Shown in pieces: positions 1 through 12,823 of a DNA stretch of 64,000 nt. Position 1 is the first letter of the stretch; every line of letters begins with the position of its first letter. The DNA is from Annulohypoxylon bovei var. microspora. Lineage: Eukaryota; Ascomycota; Sordariomycetes; Xylariales; Hypoxylaceae. A model generated the notes under the pieces. It was given only the letters and a program-made list of their open reading frames with translations. It was not told where the DNA came from and made no database searches. The stretch covers positions 1 through 64,000 of the forward strand of contig MU405357.1 in assembly GCA_022836615.1 (NCBI GenBank). The letters are read 5' to 3'. The translations under genes were made by a program, and so were the position numbers.

Positions 1-343
1 TGTACCGCGCTATACCGTAAATATCCTAAAATCTGCCCACAAAAGTGGGGTTCTTGAATACTCCCCCCCCTCGAAAACTCCCCCCTTGAACTTACATGAG
101 TCTTGAATTGGATTCCTGATACGAGCAAGAAGAGCTGTTGGTCAGATTATCCCTTGTTCGGCTGGCGCGGCTTACATCAGATCCACTTTACAATATCTCG
201 AATATCTTGCCAGGGGTCCACGAAGAAATCGATATCTATATAAAGTCCATAGATCGTGCCGGTGCTGTGTTGAGGTTTTTTTTACGCCTCGACAACGTGC
301 ATTATACTTTTGTTGACCCTTCTGTGTATCTTTGCCACCACCC
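1..343. other. 5' edge, no gene seen
   Basis: No convincing coding region is visible. There are two C-rich runs near positions 61-85, and the rest probably holds the promoter and leader of the F-box gene that begins at 344. Confidence 0.4.
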
Positions 344-1321
344 ATGTTGCACGCCATGGCGCCCTCACAACTCTCGATAGATTCGCTCCCGAACGAGGTA
401 TGAGAGATCTTCACTCTATTAAGGAGAATGATACTAACATATCTAAAAGATCATCATCCATGTCCTAAATTCCTTCCCGACTCGCTCGCTGTTGCCCCTT
501 GCTGCTGTCTGCCACCGCTTCCATGGACTCGTTGGCCGCATACATTATTCTCGTCTCATAGAAGCCTCGAAGCTACAAGATCATGAGATGATCCTTGAGT
601 GCTATCACCCAAGTGAGAAGCTTTCTACACCGGAGTTGTTCTGCGAATACCTTGGAACGGACGGGCTTACGGAAGCTGGTGACGAGGCCTATCTCGGAGA
701 GCTCAACAAGCTCTACACACGATTCCGCCCATACCTTGGAGAAGAGCAACCTAGACCTCGAAACCCTTGGAAAACCGGAACCGTCGAAGAAATACTAAAG
801 CCTCGGTTGCCCACACACCAAATCTTCCTCGACTCCAGCGAACTCTTCTCTCAGCTATGCACCGTAACCAACTTGGTTAAGGTTGGACCAAGGAACGGCC
901 TCTTCACTAGCCTCGCCAACGTTACAGACAGCGTGGTCCGTGTATGGCGCGACTGGCTCAAGCGCGCAGCAGAAAACACGGCAGCAGGGACGCAACAGCA
1001 AGCGAATCTGGACATGGATGATCCGTCCATTTTGTGGACTAACTCGTCAAAGACCGTTGGCTTGAGATTCAAAGTCGTCGAGGATGAAAGCGTGCCTGCA
1101 CCTATCCTCTTCGGCCGAGATGAAGACCCATCGGTCTCGTACACATTAGTGTATGAAGGTATGTGGATCGACACTTGTTGGTCTAGGTTGTCCAATCATA
1201 AACTTACGGATTCATCACAGAATTGCTTATAAAAGCAAATTGGCTGCTGCTCAGTTATGAGACATCTGAAGCTCAGCAAGTCACCCACGCAGGTAAAGCA
1301 GTCGTAATTGCATCTATGTGA
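344..1321 (+). CDS. F-box domain protein
   Basis: Predicted 287-residue protein, probably a substrate adaptor of an SCF ubiquitin ligase. Exons are 344-397, 450-1158 and 1221-1321. The first intron has GTATGA at its 5' end and a textbook ACTAAC branch site; the second begins GTATGT. Joining exons 1 and 2 gives an F-box at about residues 10-45 (LSIDSLPNEIIIHVLNSF followed by a PLAAVCHRFHGLV helix). Downstream of the F-box I see no leucine-rich or WD repeats, so the substrate-binding part is of the fungal orphan type. ATG 344 is chosen because it joins in frame to the F-box start; ATG 356 is in the same frame and also possible. A possible donor GGTAAA sits just before the stop, so the true C-terminus could be longer. 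Confidence 0.75.
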
Positions 1322-3958
1322 AAGGCCAAGGCTATTCGAAATTACGAGCCGTAGATCCGAATTCTCGGGCCCGGCTACTGTCCTAGATCTCCCGAAACAT
1401 CCCGAGCGATGAGAAGGTTTCTAGCAAGCTCACCGGGATAATCAGTCTATTCACGGTCTAGCTACGAGACGCGAGCCTACTCGCGACTCGAACCGCGAGA
1501 TGACGGGACCAACAAAGCTGTTGAACAAGTCCCACCGGTGCGGAGGATAGTTCCCGGCCTAGTGACCGAATGCCGAATGGAAAACAACCACCGCAAGCTG
1601 CCTTGGCTGGTTCCAGCCATTGCCATGACTTTCAACCACCCTTGATCGGGTGTATATTGCATAATGATTGAAGAACATTGACTCACACATTTTGGTTTAG
1701 GGGCTGTTTACTTTCCAGGTAGTGGTGTCGTTCACCCGTGCAATACCTTTTTGCCCTGCGCTATGCCCTCGGCGAACCCGTTTCATTCGATGGCAACCAC
1801 ATTTGTCATGTAGTCGTCACCGGGTAGTACGACTGGCGGATAGCGCCGCCACGCAATATGATGAGATAGACGATAGACATGGTGTTTTGGAGTTATGAAT
1901 GCGGTGGAGGGGTGGGGAACTTACATGGCCACATATTGCGCCATTCCGCTAGGTATGGATCTTGATCTTCGAACGATAGGGTACATGGATCAATCACATG
2001 TTAATGACGGACTGGATAGAGGTGGGACCCCTTCTTCAAAGACTGGATCTTAGAATTAGAAAATCCATTATAATATAATAGACTCCAGATTATTTCCATG
2101 TGTAAACGTGTATTCTGCAACTTCTCAATATGACTTACGAGGCCTCTATCACTGGAAGCATGCATTCCTCCCAGGAGAAGCCGAGAGACCTAACCTTGAA
2201 GCAACCACCTCACATTTCCTGCTGTGATTTGATAACCGTCGATGGTTTGCTATTGGTTCACCGTCAACCTACATTATCTTTCCTTGATTTTCGGGCTGCG
2301 TGATCTATGTACATGCGTTCGTTACTATTCATGCCCTAATCTACAATAACGAATCTCACCGCTTGCTTATGGATTGTGACTGTCTCAGGGCCAACCCATC
2401 CTAGGACCGTGCGCAACGGTAGTTCGATGTAATCCACCTATCGGAGCTTCGCCGTCCTCGACTCATAGCATTATCCGGTTCTCTCCGGTGCCGTCCGGAG
2501 CTGACTGCATCGTTCCTGCATGGGCCACAGACTAGACACGCATATAACATGGCAGATAGACACACAGATTTTAAGTAGAGGTTACTTTAGCGATCTTCAA
2601 CCTCCGACAAGAACCCGAAGTCTACAGTCATACTCTATTAATTCTCCGATGCTACAGGGCGAAAGATCTACAAGCTGGATGTCAGCGTCGTAAGCACCTT
2701 AAAACTCATATTTTCCCCGGCTTCAAACCAGTTAGAAGCTGTGATAGTGTAAGCGATCAGCTACAGACGTGTCATTGCAATAGACCTATCATACATTCTT
2801 ACACTACATACCTAACATATTACTCGCGATATTTTTCAGCTGGTATAATTTAGCACTAGCAGTAACAGTACCCAGATAATGAAGCTAACCATTCCAAAAT
2901 CTTCATTTAATGTGTTAGCGTATTTACTTAACAGAGGAAATATGACGGAAAGAGGAAAAGAGTTTCATATAAGAGAACGATTTATCATATTGTCGAGAGT
3001 ACCGAGTTAACCATACTTGATTCGCTATGATACACGATATTTGTCTTCAACGTCGTAACGCGGGATGACCCGCGACACGTCCCCTGCATCAGGCGAGTTT
3101 CAGTAGGTCTGGTCTAAGCGTAACTCGGCATGGTCCGAGTTTTTCTTTTTTCTTATCGTTATCCTACGATTCTCACGAGATGCCCGATCTAATAGATCGA
3201 ATAACCAAGGTCCAGACCATACACTATTCCGTATTTCCGAGAAAGACCCATTTGTATGCTTCGAGAGCGCAAGTAAAGTGTCGAGCCTTATCCTCGGCAA
3301 TGGTAGACCGGTAGACCGGCTAACAGGTACAGAATCCGTTGTCGCCAGGTACTCAGAGGTTCCACGAAATACGGTGTGAACCTCGTCGTAGGCTATGATA
3401 GTTATAGAAGACTTGAAGATGTTGGCTTCGCTTGAGTTGCTCAACTCGTCAGCCACCGAGTCATAAGGCAACCTTGAATTGTTTCGCAGTGAACCCGGCA
3501 CATTCAACCCGGCAGAATTTTGAGATGCAGCGAATAGCACCCTTGTTCACGATGGCTAGTGCCCGTTATGATCCATGAAGGGGATGACGATCTCACGCAC
3601 GAACCGTCCGTGCGGTTCTGTTGCGGGATAGAGACAGAGCTCAGTCATTGTTCGCAATTGATTGATTTTCTTCAACTACATTTTTAACTACATTCATCAT
3701 CTTTATACCAGTTTTCTTGTACGCTTTCGCTTCATCGAAGTTGATCTTCGGGCCTGGCTGCCATTTCTTCAATCCTTTCTTGATTGTATTAGCTTAGCTA
3801 CATTCTTTTATATACTTTTATTAATTGTCATTCTTGGTTACCGACGATACGATTAACGGTATTTTCGAACTTGACGATCATTACATATCTACATATATCG
3901 ACTACTAGTTGAGAATTGATCGCCGAGAGTGGGGTTAAGAGGACCAGAATTGATCATC
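1322..3958. other. Gene-poor stretch
   Basis: No supported gene. Short reading frames near 1477-1686 (minus) and 3100-3540 (minus) lack good start codons, exon structure or recognisable domains; they may be relics of decayed elements. A short hairpin (GAACCG, 6-nt loop, CGGTTC) lies at 3601-3618. The last few hundred bases are AT-rich and presumably hold the promoter of the MFS gene at 3959. Confidence 0.4.
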
Positions 3959-6017
3959 ATGGAGAGACCCGAGTCGACGGAGTCGATGATAGAGATATCC
4001 GAGGCAGAAAAAAGGTTTCCTAAACCACCTAGATCAACCGCAAACATACGGAAGACTCTTCCGCCGTTACCTCCGCCGTCGCCCTTGCCGCAGGCCTCAG
4101 ATTCTAGTGCGCAACAGGAGAAAAGCGTATTTGCGAATGTGGATACGAATCAGGCGTCAACTACTACAAGTACTCTCGAGTCGTTGTTAACAGCGTTAGG
4201 AGGCAATGGAGCAAATGTAAGGCTCACATTAGGATCGCCAGAGATGGAGGAGCGACCCCCGAGACCGATAACGAAGGATTGGTCTAGGCCAGGAACCGCG
4301 GCCACTACCGCCACGATGGCCACTACTGCAACTGGCGCGTCATATTTGACTACGAGTTCACAACGGACTATCAAGTATGGCACGGGGAAGCATGCAAAAG
4401 TTGAGCTGTCTCCACAACCTAGTGAAGACCCCGAAGACCCTTTAAATTGGCCGTTATGGAAGAAACATCTGAATTTAGGTGCACTCCTTTCTATGGTCGC
4501 ACTAGTGGGGGTGATGAAGACGGCGTATATCAGCGTTAACAGCGTAATCGCGATAGAGGAAAATGTCTCGTATACAGCATCGGTCGCCTTGACCGCCGCG
4601 CCGCTGATGGTGTCTGCGATGACCGGGATGGCTTCCTTAATAATAGCGCGGATATGGGGTAAAAGGCCGGTGTATCTGGCATCAATGGTAATGATATTCA
4701 TTGGAGTGGCCTGGAACACAGGCGTAAGGGGAAGTTTGGCGCAGAACATGGCTGCGAGGATATTCCAGGGATTGGGATGGGGTGCATTCGACACTTTAGT
4801 TTTGGGCTCGATCCAAGATACTTATTTTGTTAGTAGTCCTCCTGCATAATTACCTAAACTTTCCGGGACTCTTGTGCTAACTCTTCCAGGAACATGAACG
4901 GCAACTCATGATCATTGTTCATTACACTGTCTCCATCGCGACCATGCTGGGTTCTCCCCTACTTGGCGGCACTGCATCAGCTGGTCCCAGGGGCTTCGAG
5001 GTGCAATTTGAGATTATGAGTGCCTTTCTGTCACTTTCGATTCTACTGCTAGTATTTGGGGCCCCTGAGACAACTTACGACCGTGAAGTCCTAGACACAC
5101 AGCCGCCAACTATCCAACGTTCTCAAGCCCTATGGCCATCTGTGACGTACACGAAAGAAGCCGCTATGGAATACGTCACTAAGATGAAGCCTTGGTCGTA
5201 TCAAGCAAGTGAAATCAACTTACCGTTAATCCTACAAGCACCTCGAGCAATGGCCGCGCCGACCACTGGACTCCTTTTTACCGTTACGCTTTTGCCATAC
5301 GCTGGCTTCTGGAGCTTAGCAAGCTCTCTCTCGCTGCTCTTCTCTCCCCTGCCGTTCATGCTACCTTCAGCACCTCTTGGCACTCTTATGACGGGTCCAT
5401 TTCTCCTCGCGACTCCTGTAGCTGTGGCGCTTGCTTCATCCTTGTTCCAAATGCGCTTCACTCCAACCACCCACCTAGCAACTATGGCTGTCGGAACCGG
5501 TCTTGCTTCGATTGGTATGCTCGGTTTCGGAATGTACCTAGCAGGATCAATGGAAATTCCGACAGATGGCTCAGCCAAACCATTCAGCACGCCGTGGGAT
5601 CTAGGGTTAAACCGGGTCAGCCTCCCGGTAGCTTCTTTCCTGCTCGGTCTCCTAGCAGGGGGTTCTCTAGCGCTAGATGCCACTATACGACCAATCATTC
5701 AGAGGTCCACCGCTTTTACCTCAGCCAACCTTGCAGTCGGTCTGCGCATTACGGCTGACATGCACGGTGGTCTTACATGTCTACGGAACTTTATCGTAGG
5801 TGCTTTCATCTTGGGCCTACCTAACGCTATCTTCATGTGGGACGGCCTTAAGGCGGCTACATTGGGGATAGGAGTCACGCAGATCGCTGTCACGGCAGCA
5901 ACATGTGCCGTATACTGGTACTGGGACGAGAATGTGCGACGGCTCGACGGGCGCGTCATGGGTCTTATTGACTTGTCCGTCCTAAAGAGGACGGAGAGCT
6001 TTTTCGATTCTGACTGA
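3959..6017 (+). CDS. MFS transporter (drug:H+ antiporter type)
   Basis: Predicted 665-residue polytopic membrane protein of the major facilitator superfamily, probably a plasma-membrane exporter. Exons are 3959-4828 and 4890-6017; the 61-nt intron joins DTYF to EHERQL in phase 0. ATG 3959 is the first in-frame ATG; an in-frame GTG 30 nt upstream is not used because fungal nuclear genes start at ATG. The first ~150 residues are a Ser/Pro/Thr-rich cytosolic tail. Then comes the fungal MFS entry signature DPLNWPLWKKHLNL, hydrophobic segments, an RIWGKRPVYL loop (the MFS loop 2-3 motif) and RIFQGLGWGAFDT in TM4. Exon 2 supplies the remaining helices and a central loop ending near ETTYDR. Substrate cannot be read from sequence, and no biosynthetic cluster flanks it. 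Confidence 0.85.
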
Positions 6018-7354
6018 AGGACTTGCTTCGCTACAATAACAAAACGAAATACGAAGATTTCGGAAGTTTCGAATGTGTTCAAGATACTTGTGGCAATTTG
6101 GCTCAGTATTAGGGCGATGACGGATGTTATGAGACACAGAACCCGGTTTAGATGTATAATGGATAATGCAAATACAACTTTCTATTCTAAAGATATAAAC
6201 GCACGTTATGTTTAGGTTCACACTGCTTTTCACATGCTAGCTTGTAGTTAGTAGAGGTAGAGGTATGTACATATGAATCAAATATAAGTGCTGTGTAACA
6301 AATGGTCAACAGAGCCCCCCTTCCCTGCTGGTTTCTCTCGTCGTCGATGATGCCACCTGTTATTATGAGCTACCGTTTAAAGTCTCATTATTCCAAGAGC
6401 AAAATGTCGACCTCATAAGAATTTCTATAGGGACGAAAGGTTTTATTGCATCTTCCTTCGTACCTCAGTGAAGTCTATTTTAGAGAATAATATAAGAACT
6501 TCCTTTTAAGATTAGGATTATTTATTAAATGTTTTGGTTTTGATAACGATGTTTAAGTATTTAATATAATTATACACCCAGGAGTTTCTTTTGGGAACTT
6601 GTAAAAAATACCTATTCTTAAATCTAATAACAACGAGCTTTAACAATTCTTATCACAGTGAACAGCACTCGGTTTATTTATTATAATCAATTTTAACGCT
6701 TGAAGAAAATGAAACGGGAATGATATTCATATGATCTTTAATGAAAGATATTTACACTGATGTTAGATATGATTTTCGACACGTATGTGCAGTTTGTTAA
6801 TATTTTATGTTATATTGTCGACTCGGGAGCATACCGTATTCAAATAGTACACATGGTGAGTTTCACGATAGAATATTTTATGTAAATATATTATAACATT
6901 TAGATAGGCCCTAAAAGATACTACGATATACACGATTTCCATAACGAAGAGCTACCGTCTAAGTAAATAACTACCAGTTACGGAATCAACATTGAGTCGA
7001 AGTGTACTTAGGACGGAGAGAGAAATTCGTCTTTGCTAGCAGCCCAGTACCTAATAGAATATATCGTAAATGAAACTTTTACACACCACCTGGTACAATA
7101 TCTAATGTATTTACAATTAGGATGTCCTTCAAATTCAACGTAGGTGTTTACAACATCTCCCATCTCTCCCATCATTTCTTACCACATTCGGCTTCCATCG
7201 CATGTGTTTACAACTCCTCAATATTTCGCTCCCACGTCTTAGACGTCTATTGTAAGTCTTCACAAACACTTTAATCATGTACGCGCCCGAAACTTGTTTC
7301 TAATTAGATTATTTACCACAGAGTATCATCAGTGCTCTAGCCAGGTCCAACAAG
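6018..7354. other. AT-rich intergenic block
   Basis: No gene seen. From about 6480 to 7000 the sequence is strongly AT-rich with many TpA steps (one 60-base line at 6481 has only about 20% G+C), which suggests an old repeat mutated by RIP or simply relaxed intergenic DNA. I found no intact terminal repeats or open frame. Confidence 0.45.
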
Positions 7355-8121
7355 ATGGGCAAGCTTTGGTCTGAAACCCAGCTTAACGATTTGATCGAAT
7401 GCATTGCCGTCCATGGAAGATTGCTCCCACCGACAGCGGCATCCCCGCTAGGCAAAGTCACAGCTTGGGATGAAGTATACAAAGCTATGTTGAGAAAAGG
7501 CAGCTGTAATCATTCGTTACGATCCCTTCAGTAAGTTTATAAAATCTTCGTTTCTTACTTATCCTGGAATGCTTATACTAATGCTCTTTTAGGGCGCAGT
7601 GGTCCCGACAAACCAATTCTGGCAAGCTGGTCGTGGCTAAGTCAAAGACAACGATCCAGCCAGGCACAAGTGATTCCGACGCACTCCTCATCATTGCTGG
7701 ACTAGAAAGCCGCATACCCGGAACAGTTGAGAATAACTTCCGAATGATCAGCTCACGTGTCTCAGTCGAGAATACCTTCTCGACAAACAGCCCTTCTGCC
7801 TTAGCTACCTTGTTCGAAGAAGCCGATGATGACACGGTCTCATCGGTCTCGTCGGTCTCATCGGTCTCATCGGAATCATCTTCTTCATCGGAATCAGCCT
7901 CGTCACACATAGACGAGGAGGAGTACGAGGCCAAGATGCGAAAGCTCGACAAGCAAGGACGCATAAACGTCCTGATGAAGATATGTGACAAGATGGGGGT
8001 TCTACGACAAGTCATGGAGGAGGAAGACGGCGAGGAATGCGTGTCAATCGCAGTACGAAACTTGGGAACCAAAGCCAACGAGTTGACAGAAGATGATTCC
8101 TGTGACATGTCTCTAACCTAG
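7355..8121 (+). CDS. Myb/SANT-like hypothetical protein
   Basis: Predicted 234-residue protein of unknown function. Exons are 7355-7530 and 7593-8121; the intron starts GTAAGT, is phase 2 and joins SLQ to AQWSRQ. The N-terminal ~65 residues look like a Myb/SANT-like helix bundle (KLWSETQLNDLIECI, a spacer, VTAWDEVYKAM, then SLQAQWSRQT with conserved tryptophans), which would suggest DNA binding. The middle holds a serine-rich run made by a 9-bp tandem repeat, followed by an acidic stretch and a charged helix (EEEYEAKMRKLDKQ). No catalytic motif is visible. The coherent frame across the splice supports a real gene; the Myb call is inference. Confidence 0.6.
7838..7912 (+). repeat. 9-bp tandem repeat coding Ser-rich tract
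   Basis: Imperfect tandem units of GTCTCATCG type, then TCATCTTCTTCATCGGAA units, encode repeated Ser-Ser-Val and Ser-Glu inside the Myb-like gene. The unit length is a multiple of 3, so copy-number change would keep the frame. Confidence 0.7.
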
Positions 8122-9170
8122 CACAATATTTGGCACGGTCTTTAGCACGGTCTTTGGCATCGTCGAGCTGTGTGTTACAGACATTTCCTGTATGCTAGGT
8201 ACCTATATAAGGGTAGGAGGCAGATCCTACTGAGGCAGCTGAGGTTAATGAGGTTAATTCAAGATAATTAACTCCACTTCCCCCCTTCCCCCCTGTCCCC
8301 TAAATCTTTATAGGTGATCGATGACTGGTGGGTATGGTGGTATGACCCACTATTAGTACCTGCGCACCAGGAGTCTTCCCGCTGTGGAGACCAGTATTAT
8401 TAACCCCTACCGTCTTGGTTCGACTGCACACACTACGTCATTCTAAGAAAGCTAGATCTAATATTAATATGTATGTATGCAAGGGAATATCTCATTAATA
8501 TCATAGGTCAGTCATAGGTACTGTAATTAAATGGCGAATTTAAGAGTGTAAAAATTTATTGAAATAAATAAAGAAAAGTGTATATAATATTGATATGTTA
8601 TATTGATATGTAATGTTGATATGTATTGTTTTTGCCTATCAATGTCTTAATATTGATTTTCGATATGTGCGTGTAACCAGATTAAGTACCTAGGTACCTA
8701 GGCTCGGGCTGTTCTACGAACCCTGCAAAATTCATGCACGTGGTTACGCGAGTCTGCGCGTCAATCTTTAAGGGGCCTTGCACGTACCGACCTACCGGTT
8801 CCCATTCGCTTGGGATTGATGTTACAGTTGTTTCCTAACTTCTCGTTTGTACCCAAGCACTTGCCAGGCAAACAGAGGCAACCCTAAGCCTTGCGAAACT
8901 AACGGTGATATGCACCTTCTCATCCAGTAGAATTTAGAACAAGTGGTTTGCACCTGCAGCCTGCAGTGAAGAATTCAATTTCAGCCTAAAGCTCAACCTT
9001 GGAGCGAAAATTTCCAATAGGCTTCAGAGACTTCAGAGGCGCAGCCTAGTGTTGCCACGGCAGCATCGAGCCTTGCCGCACTTCCAGCTGCACCTGCCTT
9101 CCAATACCTACCTACTGCCTACTATAGCTAATGAACTCAAATATCACCTGGCAACGACCATAAATTCACA
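8122..9170. other. Intergenic, AT-rich
   Basis: No gene seen. It contains TAGGTACCTA-type motifs near 8196 and 8684-8704, a small TTGATATGT tandem repeat near 8588-8630, and the presumed promoter of the SNF2 gene. Confidence 0.45.
8588..8630. repeat. Short tandem repeat (TTGATATGT units)
   Basis: Three imperfect copies of an AT-rich unit centred on TTGATATGT lie head to tail in the spacer before the SNF2 gene. No function is apparent. Confidence 0.5.
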
Positions 9171-12100
9171 ATGTCACCGCCTTTCTCCTCTTCAACCCAA
9201 AGTGCGTTGAATCAGCAACGCGCAAAACTCGAACCCTCTTCTACCAACTCCCTTACCCACGCCCGACCTGTTAATCGCGCACCACTTGATCCTTCCAACC
9301 ACGATACCCATCGTCGATCGATGCTTGATCAAGACTTGCGCGAAAACAACGGGAAAGAGGCCCGTTTACGAGAAGAATATTTACGAGTACAACAAGAGCA
9401 ACAAGTGCAACGAGAAAGGGAACGAGCCAGAGAGTTGTTGCGCCGAGAAGAATTAATTCGAAGGCGCACCGACGGAGCCTTGCGAGAGGAAGCTAACGGT
9501 GTTGGCCAGTACCAACTGGCACATCGGCAACATCGGCGACACTCACAAGTCACTCAGCAGCAACCGTTGCAAAGCTCAAGAAGAATAAAACGAGAACCAT
9601 CTGAAATCGGAGTTATCCCCGGATTTGCAAGAAAGATTAAGGTGAGACTTCCAAGGCTGAGACTTACTTTTACTGACGCATTCACATTCGCATTCGCATC
9701 AACTGCGACATTTAAAATTTTATGTACTGACTGAGCCTTGCATAGGACCGCTTTCCGGGTAGAACCCAGCTTGCGCGACAATTCTTAGCCATGATGGAAT
9801 CCGATACACCTGCCGAAGATTTCCTGCCGGCTATTTCTAACATGTTTAGAACTGCACCCGAGCTCATCTCGGAATATCAGGCATCGATGAACGCTTTTGA
9901 TCAAAGCCGAGTTGACCAGCCTCACCAGCCTCACCAGCCTCACCAGCCTCAACAGCCTCAACATTTTCAACAGCCTCACCAGCCTGAGCCTAAGCCTGAG
10001 CCTGAGCCTGAGCCTCAGCCTCAGCCACACCAATATCTGTCCCATCTACCCAACATACCGCCCTATCTACCACCCTCTGCTACTCACCCGCCCACTCCTC
10101 TAAGTGGTAATAGTGATGAATATAATGATGACGATTATGATAATCATGAGGCTGCTCTTGGACGTGGACATGATCTCGCGCATGATCCCATGCACATGCG
10201 AGATCCGCAGGAGCGTGAGCGTCAGGCAGTGCAACATCTCTTGCTATTGCCGGACATTGACATCCCCCCGGAGCAACGAAAGGCTACACCTCATGCCATG
10301 TCTTGTACGCTAATGGACCATCAAAAGGTTTGCTTAACTTGGTTGATGGAACAGGAAGATGATCCAAACAAGAGAGGTGGCCTTCTAGCAGGTATTTACA
10401 AATCATCCACCAACGTTGACTATAACAAGAGACGCTAACTGATTATTTTAAAAGATACTATGGGCTTGGGGAAGACCATTCAAGCACTTGCCTTGATTTT
10501 AGCCCACAAATCGACAGACCTTGCTCACAAAACCACACTTATTGTCGCCCCGCTTTCCCTACTGAAGCAATGGGAGCGGGAAATTCAGACGAAGGTGAAG
10601 CCTGCTTACAAGCTTACAACACTCTTGTATCATGGCACGGACAAGCGTAAAGTGTCAATCGCTAAGCTCCTCACATACGACGTTGTGCTGACCACTTATG
10701 GGACGATTGCATGGGAATACAAAGCTATCGACGAGGGAAAGAAGAATAAGAGACCGGTGATCCTAAGCAAAGATGCCCTCTTCCATCGAGTCATTCTTGA
10801 TGAAGCCCACCACATCAAGACTAGAACGGGAAAATCTTCAGAGGGTGCGTCTATGATCAAGGCAAACTACAGACTCTGCATGACGGGAACTCCGTTTATG
10901 AACAAGGTCGGAGAAATCTTCCCCCTCATACGTTTTCTTCGTATTAAACCCTACAACGAGTGGACCCAGTTCAATTGGTATATCAACAAGCCGATTGAGA
11001 AGTGGGGTGGCAATGCCGGCGACACTGCCATGAGAAAGTTACAAGCCCTCTTCCGAAGTATCACCTTGAGACGGACTAAGGGAAGCGTGCTTGATGGCAA
11101 GCCGATCCTTCGATTGCCGCCACTTGTCAAGGAGGATGCCATGACTAAGTTCAACGAGGACCAGCAGGCTTTCTACACTGCTCTCGAAACGAAGCAGCGA
11201 CTTCAGGTGAACCAGTTCCTGAAGAAGGGCATGGTTATGAGACAGTATACTTACATATTGGTGTTACTCCTCCGCCTACGCCAAGCTTGCTGTCACCCAC
11301 ACCTCATAAAAGATTTCGGCATCCCTGAAGGTATTCAACTTTCGTCGGATGAGATGTGCAAACTTGCTACTAAGCTCAAAAAGGGAGTCGTTGAGAGGCT
11401 TAAGGGTCAAGATGAATTTGAATGCCCATTCTGCCACCTAATGACGAAGAATCCGCTTCTCATATATCCCTGTGGCCACCCAGTTTGTAGCACCTGCTTC
11501 TCAGCTATGACGGAAGCTAAGAATCCAGATGCCGAAGAAGAATTCATGTGCCCTCATAATGGTTGTAGATCGAAGGTCAAATCTGATAAGGTCATTTGTC
11601 ATTGTTTCTTCCTAGAAGTTCACATGCCTGAGAAGCTTGGGGCAGACGTTAGTGATGATGAGGACGAGGATGATGACTCAGATGGCTTCGAAAGTCTAGA
11701 TGATGAGGACGACATTGATAGACGTGGAAACCTTAAGGGTTTTGTTGTATCTGGAAGTGAGGACGAAGAAGAGGAGGAAGAGGAGGAAGAGGATGCCGAT
11801 GATTCTGAACATTCCGAGCCTGACGATGATTCTACGTCTAAAGGTACACGATCTAGACAACCCTCGGCGTCTAAGGATGAGGTGTCTAAAGAGACCTTCA
11901 AGAAAGAAGAATCTGTGGAGAAGAAGTTTGTGGAAGACTCTGACAATGATTCTCTGGCGTCTCTGGAGGAAATTTGGAGAAAAGTAGGTGAAATGAAATC
12001 CACCCGCAAAGAAGAACCCGCGCAATCCAGCAAGCGCAAAATCACTCCTGATTCGATGTCGGACTCGGACATACAAGAGAGAAAGCCGACTCGCTCCAAT

Positions 12101-12823
12101 GGCAAGCGAAAGCGGCCCAGTGGTAACAAGTCCGCCGGGCCAAGAAAGATGAGGAAGGGAGATGGCGCAACCGGCAAGAAGCAGAAGAGGAAGAAGAAGA
12201 AGTTTATGTCACTGGCGGCCCTCAAAAAGGCAAGCTCTACTAACGCAGCCGCGAAAGCTAAGTACCTAAAAAAGCTCAGGAAGGATTATGTCTCAAGCGC
12301 CAAGATTGACAAAACAATGGAGATCTTAGGCGCGATCAGGGAGAAGGACCCTAAGGAGAAGACGCTGATTTTCTCCCTCTGGACCTCTTTCCTCGACTTG
12401 CTTGAGATCCCTGTAATCGACCAAGGATTTCAATACGTGCGTTACGATGGAAGTATGCACCACAAGAGCCGACACGAGGCCGTGAAGAAGTTCATGGACT
12501 CGCCTGACGTCCAGATCATGTTGGTCAGTCTATCGGCCGGCAATTCAGGGCTGAACCTTACAGCGGCGACTCATGTCATTATCATCGAACCATTCTGGAA
12601 TCCGTTTGTTGAAGAGCAAGCTATTGATCGAGCCCATCGGATCGGTCAGAAAAACGAGGTCACGGTACACCGCGTTTTGATCGAAGGCACGGTAGAGGAT
12701 CGTATCCGTGAACTTCAGGAGAAGAAACGTACGCTTGTTAATGCTGCCCTCAGCGAAGAGGGCGCACAAGGCGTTGGCCGGTTGACCATGACGGAATTGA
12801 GAGGTTTGTTTGGTTTCCGTTGA
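9171..12823 (+). CDS. SNF2-family DNA translocase with RING finger (Uls1/Ris1-like)
   Basis: Predicted 1161-residue nuclear protein. Exons are 9171-9641, 9746-10391 and 10455-12823. Order: a charged N-terminal region; a Gln/Pro/His low-complexity tract (about residues 210-245); SNF2 ATPase with the P-loop DTMGLGKT (about 373-380) and DEAH box in VILDEAHHIK (about 488-491); a C3HC4-type RING (CPFC, then CGHPVCSTC, about 696-745) inserted between the helicase lobes; a long acidic and basic linker; and helicase C with RYDGSMH, SLSAGNSGLNL and QAIDRAHRIGQ (about 988-1130). RING between SNF2 lobes is the Rad5/Rad16/Uls1 arrangement. No HIRAN domain is seen, which favours Uls1/Ris1, a SUMO-linked ubiquitin ligase and translocase that clears chromatin-bound proteins. 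The second P-loop-region residue is Thr where Glu or Asp is usual. Confidence 0.9.
9915..10030 (+). repeat. CACCAGCCT / GAGCCTGAG minisatellite in CDS
   Basis: Nine-base units CACCAGCCT and six-base GAGCCT/CAGCCT units encode (HQP)n and (PE/PQ)n inside the SNF2 gene. This is a likely length-variable disordered tract. Confidence 0.8.

Noticed and set aside
3100..3540. Minus-strand frame of about 146 codons
   Set aside because: It has no ATG, no recognisable domain and no clear splice partners; it may be a fragment of a decayed gene but cannot be supported.
3662..3856. Short hydrophobic plus-strand frame
   Set aside because: It is an AT-rich sequence that naturally encodes Phe, Ile, Leu and Tyr; no start context or partner exon.
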